Assembly: GCA_001643675.2 (NCBI GenBank)
Contig: LSRY02000047.1
Span: 124,001-188,000 of the forward strand
Length of the DNA stretch: 64,000 nt
Source of the DNA: Monocercomonoides exilis
Taxonomy: Eukaryota; Preaxostyla; Oxymonadida; Polymastigidae
Direction of reading: 5' to 3'
Shown here in pieces: positions 53,012-64,000 of the stretch. The notes beneath the pieces are model-generated. The model ran no database searches and had not been told where the DNA came from. It saw only the letters and a program-made list of their open reading frames with translations. Each line of letters starts with the position of its first letter. Position 1 is the stretch's first letter. The position numbers were made by a program, and so were the translations under genes.

Positions 53012-53499
53012 CAATTTTGCATTATCCAAAATACATTTCGAATTATTTTCATTTCAACACACAGACTTATCATGCATTTCAATTAGCACTTCATCACTTT
53101 AATGTTTAATAAAACTTTCTTCTTCTTTTTTGCACAAAGGCAATTTCATATATTTTTTTAAATCAACAACTTTGAAAATCAATGCTCAACTGTTGAGAAA
53201 GAAATTTATAAAAAAAAAAAAAAAAAAGCGAACAACGAGTCAGCGAAAGAAAAATGCTAATTATTCACAACCAAAAAATGTCAGAAATTACACCATTATT
53301 TGCCTACAATTATCTGCTTTTGAAATTTTTTAAAATTTGTTGATCTTCACTGCCCTTTACTTTTTGTTATTTGTTTTTGTTTTTCATGGATGAGCATAAT
53401 CAAATCATTTTATCCTTAACTGCACCAAGTATTTGACTATAATTATTTTCTTATACTGTATTCATTATTTTTAAAGCTATTTATGGAAATGGAGGAACC
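53012..53499. other. Intergenic spacer, no gene seen
   Basis: AT-rich DNA with an A18 run near 53210. It should hold the 3' end of the helical-protein gene and the promoter of the 7-TM gene. No other feature was recognised. Confidence 0.5.
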
Positions 53500-55169
53500 A
53501 TGCTCCTTTTTTTATTTATTGGCTATTTTCTATGTCTTATTTTTGCTTCTACCCAATTACTTTTTGAGCTCGTTGAAAGGAAGAACGCAAATAATTTGTG
53601 GAAAAAGATGATACTTTCGCTTATTGTTGCACAATCAACTTTAGATTGTTTTATTCTTGTTGTTCCTCTCCCTCTTTCAAATGGCTTCGCTTTTTTATTA
53701 GAAACATCCATTCCTGATCACCTTATATCTCTTATGTGGATGCTGTTAATTGTATGGATCGGAAATGCAACTATTTTCCCATATATTGCAAATCCAAAAA
53801 TTAAAAAAGGATTTCCTATAGCAATTATCGTGGCCTTTTCTATACTTCTAATTATAAATGTGGCATTTAGTTATGTATATACATTTATTGGAACAAGTTA
53901 TTCTGAGAATTTAGTGTATTACAGCAAAATGATTATTGATTTCCTGATTGTAACTTTAACAATTCCGATGGCTATTAAAGTCAAATTAATAACTCGATCT
54001 CTCAAACAGCCAGCATTTCAATCTCTTAAAATAAGACTTCAAGCGTTTTTCGTGATGTTATGCATTATATCAGCAATATTTGTCGCTCTTGTGACACATG
54101 ATATTCTTACTGAGGCAGGAGTTAAGGTTACTGTTGGCCTTGATGATCCAATTGTTTACAATTGTCTTAATGATGAATCGCAGTGGTATGTTGCATAAAG
54201 TGTTCTTTTGCATATTATAATTTTTTGCATTATTGGCTGTAAACATATTAATTTTTATATAAATCTACTTAATTTATTGTTATGTTACATAGTTATCCTC
54301 TTATGGCCCTGATGTCATTTCTTGACCTGTTACTGCTATGCTGTCCCGTTCTTGTATTTCTTGTGACATTTTTCTATTTCAACCTCAAAACCTCAAGCTC
54401 CTCTCGAATCTCTGCCCAAAAGAAGACGAAGAAAAAACAGAAAAAGATGTCCAAAACACAAACACAAACTTATGTGCCATCTTCCCCCAGATCGTGCGTA
54501 TACATTTCCACCCCTTCCAACGAGCCAGGTTTCTCCCACAAATCTCACACACACCACACAGAAAACTTTCAGACAGCGTCTTCTTACACCCCTTCTGTCT
54601 CTCTTTCCATCTCAGCCACCGAAAACGAACGCCTTTTGTCTAACACAAGTGGTTACTACAGCTCATCTACTGGCAAATACTCAAACCTCCCCACACGCCG
54701 CTCTGAATCTGCCTCGTCTCTCTCATCTCTCTCTGAGTTCTCAGACTCCTCTCTCTCCACCCGCTCCTCTTCTTCCTCCGCTCGGCTGCATGGCCTCTCT
54801 GACGACTATTCCTCCCAGTCTCCGCTCTCTGCCTCCCCTGCAGACTACCCCGCTCATCCTCCCTTTCACCCCCAGCTCCACACCATCAGCTACACAGACA
54901 CACAGGTCTCCATCCCAAGCTCCCCCACATTCGGCCCCCATTCTTTTGACCCAACATCGAACATCGCTTCTGACCGTTTTGCCTCTGCACAGCTGCTCCC
55001 TTACCACTCGACTGAACGTACTTTGATCACTCGCCCCATCTCGCCCCACAGAAATCACCACAGAAAGGGAAGGGAGAAATCTCGTGTGAAAAATCAGCAG
55101 CAACAGCAGCAACAACAACAGCAGTCTTATTCTAATTACACACTTTCCACAAATAATTCAGACCATTAA
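53500..55169 (+). CDS. Seven-transmembrane protein with Ser-rich cytosolic tail, 2 exons
   Basis: Exons 53500-54185 and 54293-55169 (donor gtatgt, acceptor acatag, phase 2); 520 aa. Hydrophobic segments: MLLFLFIGYFLCLIFASTQL, LIVAQSTLDCFILVVPL, LISLMWMLLIVWIGNATIF, IAIIVAFSILLIINVAFSYV, MIIDFLIVTLTIPMAI, FFVMLCIISAIFVALV, and after the intron SFLDLLLLCCPVLVFLV. That is seven, with the seventh completed only by splicing. A basic stop-transfer cluster (KKTKKKQKK) and about 230 residues of Ser/Thr-rich tail with a Gln run follow, typical of a phosphorylatable cytosolic tail. The topology resembles a GPCR-type receptor, but I recognise no family motif (no DRY or NPxxY), so ligand and signalling are unknown. 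Confidence 0.8.
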
Positions 55170-55556
55170 AGCCCTTTATTTAGCGTTTTGTTAAGTAATT
55201 ATTATCATTCAACACTTAATTGATGTATTCCGTTACATTGAGTTTGAATTAAATACATTTGATTTGGTTCAGACTCCGAGAGATTTTTGTTATTATTCAA
55301 TTTAATGTTAATGCTATTTGTTTTTTTATTGAATTGTGTTTATATGTAAAATAACTCTTTTTTTCACGATCATAAAATGATCTATAATGGGATTGTGTTT
55401 GGATAATCTTCTGATATTTTGCCCTTAATCAGCTTCAAATAGATAGTAAAGCCAAAATGTTTGATTTATCTATCGTTTTAAAATTAAAGTCATGATTATT
55501 ACCTTTGAAATGACCAAAATAACTCTTTTTATGCTTCTTATAATGATGTTTTAGTG
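55170..55556. other. Intergenic spacer, no gene seen
   Basis: AT-rich DNA between two plus-strand genes, presumably with the 3' end of the 7-TM gene and the promoter of the TRIM37-like gene. No motif was recognised. Confidence 0.5.
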
Positions 55557-58500
55557 ATGTCAGGAGAAGATTCAGATAATGATAGTCTTAGTTCTGAAGA
55601 TGATCAAAGATTTAGCATTGAATCATTTAAATGCATGATCTGTTTTGGCCATGCAAAAAGGCCAGTCATTACGAGATGCTGCACAAAACTTATGTGCTTC
55701 AGCTGTATCCGACGTTGGATCAATTCAAATCAAACCTGCCCTCAATGCAGAAAAAGGCTTTCTACAAACGATATTATTGAAATCGGAAGACTTGTTTCAA
55801 ACGTTTCAGAGGTTAGAAGTTCTATTTTTAATGCTTTTTTTGCATTTATGCTTTTCAAATCACTTTTTTGGAACATTTCAGGAACTTTCTCCAATCGTTG
55901 GAACAGCGCATCATCCTAATCCAAGATGCCCAGAACATCCTGATCATCTACTTAATTATTTTTGCAAAAATTGTGAACAAGCAATTTGTGAGCATTGCGC
56001 AATTTTATCACCAACTGTTTGTTTCCGTCACCTTATTTGCTCGTTTAATATTTTGTTTTCTTTGCGCAAAATGATTTTTATTTATTTACTATGTTTTGTT
56101 CTGATTTGTATCGATTTAATTATTAAATGAATAAATATAAAACTATTTATTCATTCAACTTTTTAGCACAAAGGCCACAACGTTACTACCCTTACACAAG
56201 TGCGTGATGAGCGAGAAAAGGAAATTCTCGAGACTCGCGACAGCATGCAAGCGCGAATGACGGACATATCCTCACTGCTCAAAGTCATCGAGGAAGAAGA
56301 AAACGAGCTGACACAGCAGAAAGCCACGCTGACCAAGACGATTGAAGGGCAGCTGGCGAAGATGAAGGAAGACGTGGAGAAGAGAGCGTCTGACATCGTC
56401 GCAGAGGCTGTGAAGAAGCGGCGGCAGGTGTGTGAGAAGGAGAACGGCATCTTGAGCAGCGAGGCGAAGACGATATCTCAGTTTCTGCGCAAAGAGTGTG
56501 ACAAGAATGTGGTGGAGAAGAAAAATTCTGTGATTTCCAAGGCTGTGGAAGCGATCGCACGCTCATTTGAGTTTGAGGATGAGCCGTTTGTGCATCCGCC
56601 GGATGTGAACCACGGGGCGCCTATGGAAGATGTGCTGGGGGTGATGGAGCGGATAGAGAGGAGGGAGAGGAGGCAGCTGAAGAGGAGGGTGAGGAGGAGG
56701 GTGGTGAGGGCGATTGCGAAGGAGGAGATGGAGGTGGGGAAGGAGGGTGGAGAAGGAGAAGGGAAGGAGAAAGAGAAAGGGAAAAAAGAAGATTTAACAG
56801 AAGATGAAGAAGATGAAGACGAATATGATGAATATGATGACGATGATGATGAATATGAAGATCGCATTGAAAGTGACACAGACGACGCTTTATCTTCAAA
56901 CAAGCACAAATCCAATCAGAGGAAGAAGAGTAAGAGTAAGAGCCAAAAGAAGAACACCCACTCAACAGAAGAAGAGAAAGACGAGCGAGAAGAGAAACAG
57001 AGGTTTGAAGAAAGATCGGATTTGAGGCATTTTTACAGGGCGTTCTTTGGAGGATGGGATCAGAAAGAAGAGAGTGTGAGTGAGAGCGAGGCAACGACAG
57101 TATCTTCGGTGGAGATGGAAGAAGAGGAAGAGGAGGAAGGAGAAGAAGAGAAAGGGAAGAAGAGAAGAGGAGGGAGAAGTGGAAAGCTGCTGAAGAAAGT
57201 GGAGAAGAAGAAGAAAGCTCTAAAAGAAATGATGAATTCAAAGAAAGACACAAAAAATGAGATTATTTCACCATCTTCTTCTTCTCCTCTTCCTTCTTCT
57301 TCTTCTTCTTCTTCTTCCTCATCCCCATCCAAACCCCGTCCTCTTCGCCTCGTCCGCCGCTACATCAACCATCACCCTCTCCCTCCCAACCACTACAAAC
57401 CTTCGCTTCCTCCTTCCCCTTTCCCATCCGCTCCTCTCCTCTCCCCCTTAACCCCTCCTTACACCTACTTCTTCTTCTCTTTCCCTTCTTTCTTCCGCAG
57501 CTGCCCTCATCAGCCGGCTTTGTTTTCTCCGCTTTTTGAGCTCCACCCTTTCCCTTTCAAATTCAGATGTCAAATTTTTGCAAAGCCAGAGCCAACGAAG
57601 ACGCAGTATCGATTGGGCGAAGGGTTTTTGAAGAAGATGGCAGAGAGGAGGGTGAATGACGATGGAAGTTGGGTGGGAGAGAATGAGAATGAAGGAGGTA
57701 AAGAAGGAACAAGTTCTTCTTCTTCTTCTTCTTCTTCTTCCTCTTCCTCTTCTTCCTCTTCCTTTGTCTTCCCCACCTCGTCCTATGTGTTCATGCCAGA
57801 GTATGCAAAGCAGCAGCATCGAGACAAGCAGGCACAGATGAGGAAGCGGATGTCGCAATCAATGAAGGATGCGCAGAGAGAAAGAGAAGAAAGAAGGAGA
57901 AGAGGAGACGGAAACGATGATGATGATGATGATGATGATGACGACGACGATGATGATGAGGGAGATGAAGATGGAGAATATGAAGGCAATGGCAATGGAG
58001 AAGGAGGAAATGGAAAGGGAAAGAGAAAAGTGAAGAACGAGTTTGCGCGTATGATTTCAAAGCCGAAGACGATACAGCTGAATGAAAGATCATTGGCAGT
58101 TTATTTGGAGCTGATGGAAGGGTATCCAGACTGGTGCTATACTCTGCCGAAGAACGAGGAGACGATGAAGATAATTAGAGAGGCAAAGGGGAAAGGAGCA
58201 GGAGGAGGAGGTGAAGGGAATAAGAAGAAGGAAGGGAAAGGCAAGGGGAATGGGAAAGGAAATGGAATGGATTGGAGAAGGAGGTATGTGGGAGAAGAAG
58301 AAGATGATGATGATGAAGACGATGAAGACGATGAAGACGATGAGGAAGATGAAGATGATGAAGAAGGATTAAACGGAAAGAACAAGAAGAAGAGAAGAGG
58401 AGGAGACGGAAGCGGAGAAGAAATGAGCGAGAGGAAGAAGAGGAAGAAAGAGAGGAAGATGAAGAGGATGCAGAAGAAGAAAGAAGAAGAGGAAGAAGAA

Positions 58501-60237
58501 GCTAATGCGAAACAAGAAATGATTGAACTTCTATTGGAAGAGCAGAAGAAGCTGAAGGAGGAGAAGAGGAAGAGGAGGAACGAGAAGGCGAAGAATGATC
58601 CAATTGAGATTGATCCGATTGATTTGGCGACGTATGTGGAGGAGGAGACGAGTGAGGAGAGCGAAGAGAGCGAAGAGAGCGAAGAAGAAGAAGAAGAAGA
58701 AGAGAAGGAAAAGGAAGAGGAGAAGGAGAAGAAGGAGAAGGAGAAGGTGAAAGAGGAAAAAGAGAAAGAGAAAGTGAAAGAGAAAGAAGGAGAAAAAGAA
58801 GGAGAAAGTGAAAGCAAAGATAAACAGTCTAGTGATGCACAAAACACAATAAAAGAAGAAGATAAATCGAAAATAGAGAAACAGAAAGGGAAAAGGATGA
58901 AGAGCTTGTTAGAGTGCGTGGATGAGGAGTGGATGAGGGTGAATGCAGATGTGGTGATGGAGATGATTGCAAGACAGGTGAAGGAGAAGAGAAAGAGAAA
59001 GAGAAGAGAAAGAGAAGGAAGAAGAAGTGAAAATGAAATAACAACTTCTTCTTCCTCTTCCTCTTCGTCATCTTCCTCCTCTTCTGAACATTTCTTCCTT
59101 CCTCCTTCCTCTCTGGATTCCATTTGCAATGAGTCTTCTATTTTTGATGCAAACAACAAAGAAGGAGAAGAAGAAACAGAAGAAGAAGAAGAAGACGATG
59201 ATGAAGACGATGATGATGAAGTGTCAGATAGCATAAGCACTTCAGATATTTCCCTCTCTGACTCTTCTGATTCCTCTTCCTCTGAAATCAACTTCTTCAC
59301 CCCTTCCACCACACAATCCACATCTCAGAACAATAATAGCACTTCATCCTCTTCTTCTTCTTCCTCTTCCTCCTCTTCTTCTTCTCACAAAGTTTACCCT
59401 CCCTCCGTCCTCCACGCCCTCCACGACGCCTACCACACCCACCCATTCATCAACCTCCTCCGCGCATCAGATGCGCAATCATCTGCCACCCCTAATCCAT
59501 CTGCTCTTCTTCCTCATCACTTCTTCGAGTGGAGAATCGAACTGCTGGCACAGCCAACCGCTCTGTCTTCATCGGCAAAGTGTGGAACTCCAGGGGCGTG
59601 GGTGAATACACAGATGCCGGAGAAGAAGAAGAAGAAAGAGAAGAAAGAGAAGAGCGAGAAGGAAAAGAAAGAGGAGAAGGAGAAAGAGAAGGAAGATTCT
59701 TCTTCATCTTCTTCTGCGTCTTCTTCTGGTTGTGCAGGAAATGAAGGCAACAATAAGAAAGATGCTGAAGACAAAACCCAAAACAGCTCAACTTCTTCTT
59801 CTTCTTCTTCTTCTACTACTACTACTTCTTATACTTCTACCACTTCACAAACAGATTCCATATGCTTGTATTCTTCTTCTTCCTCTTCTTCCTCTTCCTC
59901 TTCTTCCTCTTCCTCCTCCTCTCTCTCTGGCACCACCTCCTCCTTCCTCATTTCGCGCCCTGCTGTGTTCAGCCGTGGCTACACCTCTTTCTTCCAAATG
60001 CACCAGCCACTGGGCTACAGACAATTCCTGTCATTTCAGGAGATTCTGAAAGGGAACTATTTGTGGCTGACAAGGATACACCAGCAGAAAGAGGTTGAGA
60101 TTGTGGAGAGGATGGAGAGGAAGGAGAAGGAGAAGGAGAAGGAGAGGGAGAAGGAGAGGATTATGAAGAAGTGGCAGGGTGGAGGAAGAAATGGAAAAGA
60201 AGAAGGAAATGAAAATTCTTCTTCATCTTCTTCCTCT

Positions 60238-60281
<44 letters not shown>

Positions 60282-62439
60282 TTCTAATACCTCAATTATT
60301 CCTCAAAGCCACATCAAAATTGAGCTGCATGAAACAATCCGCACTTCTCATTCATGTGCCTCGGATGACAAGATTCCAATGGATAAATTGATTAAAATAG
60401 GAAAGAAAACAGAGAAAGAGAAAGAGAAAGAGAAAGAGAAAGAGAAGGAGAAGGAGAAAGAAGAGAAGAAAGAAGAATCTTTCAACACATATCCATTCGA
60501 AGGCGCGTTGTTCTTCCGTTTGGGCATAAGAAAACCGACTTTCAAAGACGAATGCGAAGAATATGAAAGATTAGTGGAGTATGGAAGGATGTGTATGAAG
60601 AGAGAGGAAGCGATGAAGCTGAGGAAGAAGAAGATGGAGATAAGGAGGAAGAGGAAGAAGGAGAAGAAGAAGGAGCTGCTGAAGCAGAAGAAGACGGAGA
60701 AGAAGACGAAAAGGGAAGAAATTGAAAGGAAGATTGACGAGTTTGTGAAAATGATTGAGAAGAAGAAGAAAGAGGAAGCAGAGAAAAGGAAGGAAAGAAG
60801 AGAAAAGGAGGAGAAGGAGAAGGAGAAGGAGAAGGAGAAGGAGAAGGAGAAGGAGAAGGAGAAGGAGAAGGAGAAGGAGAAGGAGAAGAAGGAAGAAGAG
60901 AAAGAGAAAGAAGAAGGAAAAGAAAAGAAAGAAGAAGGAGCAGAGAAAGAGAGGCAAAAGAAGAAGGAAGAAAGAAGGAAGAGGAGAAAGAGAAGAGCAA
61001 TAGCAGAAGAAATGAAGAAAGAAGCGAAAGAGAAAGAAGAGAAAGAAAGAGAAGAGAGAGAGAAAGAGAAAGAAAGAATAAGAAAACAAAGAGAAGAAGA
61101 AGCGATGGCATACAGAAATCCATATGCTTCACCGAACAAGACATTAACACCAGGAAGAAGTGGAAGCGGTTCTTCAGTAACGCTATCTGTGAATGCAACA
61201 CCTTATACATCAAAGAATTCTTCTTCTTCTTCTCCTTCTCCTTCTCCTTCTTCTGCTCAAAGGAAAACAGGAATTTCAGCAGCAAATGTGTCAAATGTAA
61301 CATCTCCTTCTTCATTTAGCTTCTCTGCCTCTTCTCAAATGCCCAAGCAATCAGTTGGATTTGGGCTGAACAAGAGTCCATCAACATCATCTTCTTCTTC
61401 AATGGGAAGAGGAGGAGGAGGAGGTATAGCATCTTCTTCTTCTTCTTCTTCTTCAATGAACCCATCAATAACAGACAACCCCTTTGCCAACTTGCAGATG
61501 GGTCAGTCATTTTCTGAGATGTTTGCTTCTTTGTATCCAAACTCTGTTTCTTCTCTTTCTTCTTCTCCTTCTTCCTCTTCTTCTTCCTCTTCTCCTTCCT
61601 CTTCTTCTCCTTCATCATCATCTTCTTCTTCCTTTGGCAATGCTGCTTCTTCTTTACTTAGTACCCAGCTCTCTTCAAATTCTTCATCCAGCCTCATCGA
61701 CAGAACAAACCCGTTTTTCGCTCTCAACCAGAAGAATCAGAGTTTATTGGCTGGATTAACTAGAGGTAGCAATACATCTTCTTCTTCTCCTTCTTCTTCC
61801 ATTTCTTCCTCTCCTTCTTCTTCTTCCACTTCTCCTTCTTCTGCTTCAAATGCATCTTCCGCCAGCTCTCAAAACAGAGGGGCAACAGGAGGAATAGGAG
61901 GAGGAGGAGGAGGAGGCGATGGAAGAGGAGATGGCAGAGATTTGTACTCTGTTTATTCCTCAGCATTTCAGAGAAGGTTTTTGGGGTATCCAGCACTGAA
62001 CACACGGATGGCAGAGCTACAAATGGCGAATGACAACAGAAGCAGAACAAGTGGAGGAGGAAGTGGTGGAGGAGGAGAAAGAGGAGGAGGAGGAAGCGAA
62101 GGAAGTGGAAGCAGAAGCAATAGAGGAATAGGAATGGGAGGAGGAATAGGAGGAGCAGCAGGAGCAGGGGTGAATGCAAGTTCTAATGTAATCTCAGGTG
62201 GAAGTGGCGGGGGAAGGTATGAAGACGAGTTTGATATGATGGCCGAGGAGTCAGAAGATGAGGACGATGTGGATGTGTGGCTGCAGAAGCAGAGGGACAG
62301 CTTTTTGGGCGGAGATTTGAGGAGCGAAGATGGAAGTGGAGAGGAAGGGGGGAATGAGGTGGACACAGATGAAGATGAAGAAGATGATGACGATGATGAC
62401 GATGATGATAGTGATGATGATGATGATGATGAGTATTAA
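55557..62439 (+). CDS. TRIM37: TRIM37-like RING/B-box/coiled-coil/MATH E3 ligase with huge insertions, 3 exons
   Basis: Predicted E3 ubiquitin ligase. Exons: 55557-55811, 55882-56016, 56167-62439 (2220 aa). RING: C26-x2-C29..CCTKLMCFSCIRRW..CPQC (residues 26-64), whose FSCIRRW centre matches TRIM37. B-box: C101PEH..CKNCEQAICEHC, completed by HKGH in exon 3. The coiled coil spans about 135-290. A MATH domain can be recovered in pieces separated by low-complexity sequence: FELHPFPFKFRCQIF (nt about 57540), SLAVYLELMEGYPDW (58095), FFEWRIELL (59520), FSRGYTSFFQMHQPL then GNYLWLTR (59970-60075), and GALFFRLGIRKPTF (60505). Human TRIM37 has the same order in an uninterrupted domain and is about 960 aa. 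The C-terminus is Ser/Gly-rich and ends in an Asp run. Both zinc modules depend on the introns being removed. Confidence 0.88.
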
Positions 62440-63505
62440 GAAGGATTAGAGGTTGAGTGAAAGTTCATTAACAGTTGGGGAATAGCGGATAAATGTTTAT
62501 GCGAGGAGGAGGAGGAGGAGGAGGAGGAGAGGGAGGATGGGAGGGGTGGAAAAAATATCAAGGCATTTATTTATTTATTTATTTGTCTTATTCTTATTCT
62601 TTCTTCTTTCTTATTTCTTCTTTCTTCTTCATGTTATTTTTTTATTTTTTTCCCCGCCATTTTTGTATTTTCATATATAAGCTGAGTGAAAACGTTGACT
62701 CAGAAGTTAGAATGAGATGGCCAATAGCAATTAACATTATTAAGACAACAAAAATAAAAAAAAAAAGGAAAGATCCAATTTTATTGTGAATGTTAGAATG
62801 AATTATTGAATATGCTCATTCATCCAAATAATTTTATTTTATTTTTTTTTTTTTTTCCAAATAAGTTTATGTTTGTTTATTTTTAAATAGTCTTTTCATC
62901 TTCCTTCTTCTTCTTCTTCTTCCTACTCATTTTCTTCCTCTTCTACCTCTTCTTTTCTCTTTCTCTATTTCAAAATCTATTCAGACTTTTACTAATTTTG
63001 TTTGCATTCATTCATCCTTCTCTCTTCCTTTGTCCTTTTTATCTTTTCTTATCTTTTCTTTTTTTTTATTTTCTTTTTATTTTATTCATTTTGCATTCTT
63101 TTTTCTAATTCTTATTCATTTCTCCTTCATACACTCTTTTCAAAAAAGACAGTCTTTTTCTCGTTTTCTCTTCAACAATTCTCAATTAATAACGATTTTT
63201 ATTTTTTCCCCCTTCATTTGACAAAATATAATTCACTCTTTCTTTTCATTTAGCCTAAATTCAATCTATTTGATCAGGTGTTTATATTTGTTCTCCAATC
63301 ACAGAAGATTAAAGAGACATAATTAACTTAGAAAAAATTTATATAAAAATAAGAATTTGACTTCATGAAAAAAACGAGAAGATGAAAGTTTAATAAGCAG
63401 AAGAAGAAGGATAAGAAAGGAGGCGATATGAGGAATAATCAAAGGGGAACCGTCGAAATTACCCATTTAAATACTCAAAGTGACCAACAAACAAGCGAGA
63501 TGAGT
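62440..63505. other. Convergent intergenic spacer, no gene seen
   Basis: Lies between the TRIM37-like stop and the PDE6D stop. It holds a GGA-repeat (about 62501-62530), a TTTA array (62567-62585) and pyrimidine-rich stretches. No gene or known RNA was recognised. Confidence 0.5.
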
Positions 63506-64000
63506 CTATTCATAGAACACTTTGATGATTCTCTCAGCAAGAAGCTTTTCGCCATCTAAAAATCGAATCACACACTTCAATTTTCCACTGTCGAAAAAAT
63601 ATTATAACCAATTATTAAATGATTAATAGATAAAATGAAAACATTCATTAATGATTAAAAATAGCAATATTGCATTTTTCATTGAAAGATTGAAAAAAGC
63701 AAACTTCAACATTTCAGGTGGAATCATTTTGCCTTCTCCAGCCCCATGAATTGTGCTGTCAAAGGTATTTGTACTTCCTGGGATAATAAATCCAAATTCA
63801 AATTTAAAATCTTTTGAAATTAAATCGAACGAAAAATTATCAATTAAGCAAAGACTCAAAGAACAGACATTCTATTGGAGTCGTTCCAAGAACCATGATT
63901 TGCTCCATTTTCAATTCCTCAACTTCATTTTCGGAAGTAAATTCATATTTTGTTTGTACGGCTTTTGCCTTCAACAATTCTTTCTCCAAATGCACTGTTT
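63506..64000 (-). CDS. PDE6D: PDE6D/PrBP-delta prenyl-binding protein, C-terminal part (5' end outside window)
   Basis: Soluble beta-sandwich chaperone that extracts prenylated proteins from membranes and delivers them to cilia under Arl2/Arl3 control. Visible exons: 64000-63869 (continues upstream), 63810-63705, 63587-63506, ending in TAG. The spliced sequence HLEKELLKAKAVQTKYEF, FEFGFIIPGSTNTFDSTIHG, KMIPPEMLN and LKCVIRFLDGEKLLAERI ending KVFYE matches the PDE6D pattern FGFVIPNSTNTW and the final VRLFY-like strand. Donors are gtctgt and gtttgc, with introns of 58 and 117 bp. Part of the N-terminal half of the protein is missing. Presence beside an axonemal dynein fits a flagellated cell. 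Confidence 0.93.

Noticed and set aside
56285-62366. Minus-strand frames opposite the TRIM37-like gene, some over 250 codons
   Set aside because: They are antisense translations of GAA/TCT repeats (S/F/L-rich) without domains or splice-linked partners.
1-64000. Alternative genetic code (TAA/TAG as Gln) known from some oxymonads
   Set aside because: All three stop codons terminate conserved proteins at the expected C-termini (LSM3 TAA, PDE6D TAG, CoaE TGA), and no conserved frame runs through a stop.
1-64000. CRISPR arrays, bacterial operons, integrated prophage
   Set aside because: Spliceosomal introns and eukaryotic gene content exclude these. Direct repeats present are microsatellites, not spaced arrays.

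Overview
This is a nuclear window from a flagellated protist. It contains the C-terminal half of an axonemal dynein heavy chain, genes split by short spliceosomal introns, standard eukaryotic housekeeping genes (SEC24, LSM3, TMEM208, PDE6D, NAPRT, dephospho-CoA kinase, a TRIM37-type ligase), very AT-rich spacers, and large proteins full of serine, glutamate and lysine runs. TAA, TAG and TGA all end genes here (LSM3, PDE6D and CoaE respectively), so the code looks standard. Giant parallel beta-helix surface proteins with CG/PC motifs, kinase-like tails, and a decayed lineage-type helical-repeat gene suggest an oxymonad (Preaxostyla) close to Monocercomonoides. That placement is inference.

Layout. 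1-7229 (+): dynein heavy chain, 5' end outside the window. 8158-9993 (-): short secreted beta-helix membrane protein. 10179-12415 (+): nicotinate phosphoribosyltransferase, five exons. 13090-13905 (+): TMEM208/SND2-like. 14274-15242 (-): dephospho-CoA kinase with a C-terminal membrane anchor, six exons. 16097-23902 (+): 2601-aa beta-helix receptor with a degenerate kinase domain. 25267-27399 (-): soluble pseudokinase with a polyQ/coiled-coil tail, convergent with the receptor. 27400-35886: about 8.5 kb of AT-rich DNA without an intact gene. It holds a decayed gene (about 30.36-31.56 kb), a 396-bp near-perfect palindrome, a T60 tract joined to a 103-bp inverted repeat, and telomere-like TTAGGG copies. 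35887-36558 (-): unknown 208-aa protein. 36934-37476 (-): LSM3. 37848-39448 (+): M20 metallopeptidase. 40019-40369 (-): small single-pass protein. 40567-49499 (-): SEC24-like protein inflated to 2952 aa. 49567-52434 (+): Rpp21/Rpr2-like zinc protein. 52495-53011 (+): small helical protein. 53500-55169 (+): seven-TM protein. 55557-62439 (+): TRIM37-like RING/B-box/MATH protein inflated to 2220 aa. 63506-64000 (-): PDE6D, 5' end outside the window.

Themes. (1) Structured domains in the dynein, SEC24 and TRIM37 homologues are interrupted at loop-like positions by AAG/CTT-type triplet repeats translated as S, E/D or K runs. (2) About thirty introns can be placed by protein continuity. Their donors are mostly GTTTG or GTATG, and one is GC-AG. 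(3) The most novel-looking biology is the beta-helix family: a giant modular ectodomain joined to a kinase fold lacking catalytic residues, beside a second separate pseudokinase. Several genes act in shared processes: SEC24 and TMEM208 at the ER, dynein and PDE6D in the flagellum, LSM3 and an Rpp21-like protein in RNA processing, and NAPRT and CoaE in cofactor synthesis. They are not organised as an operon.
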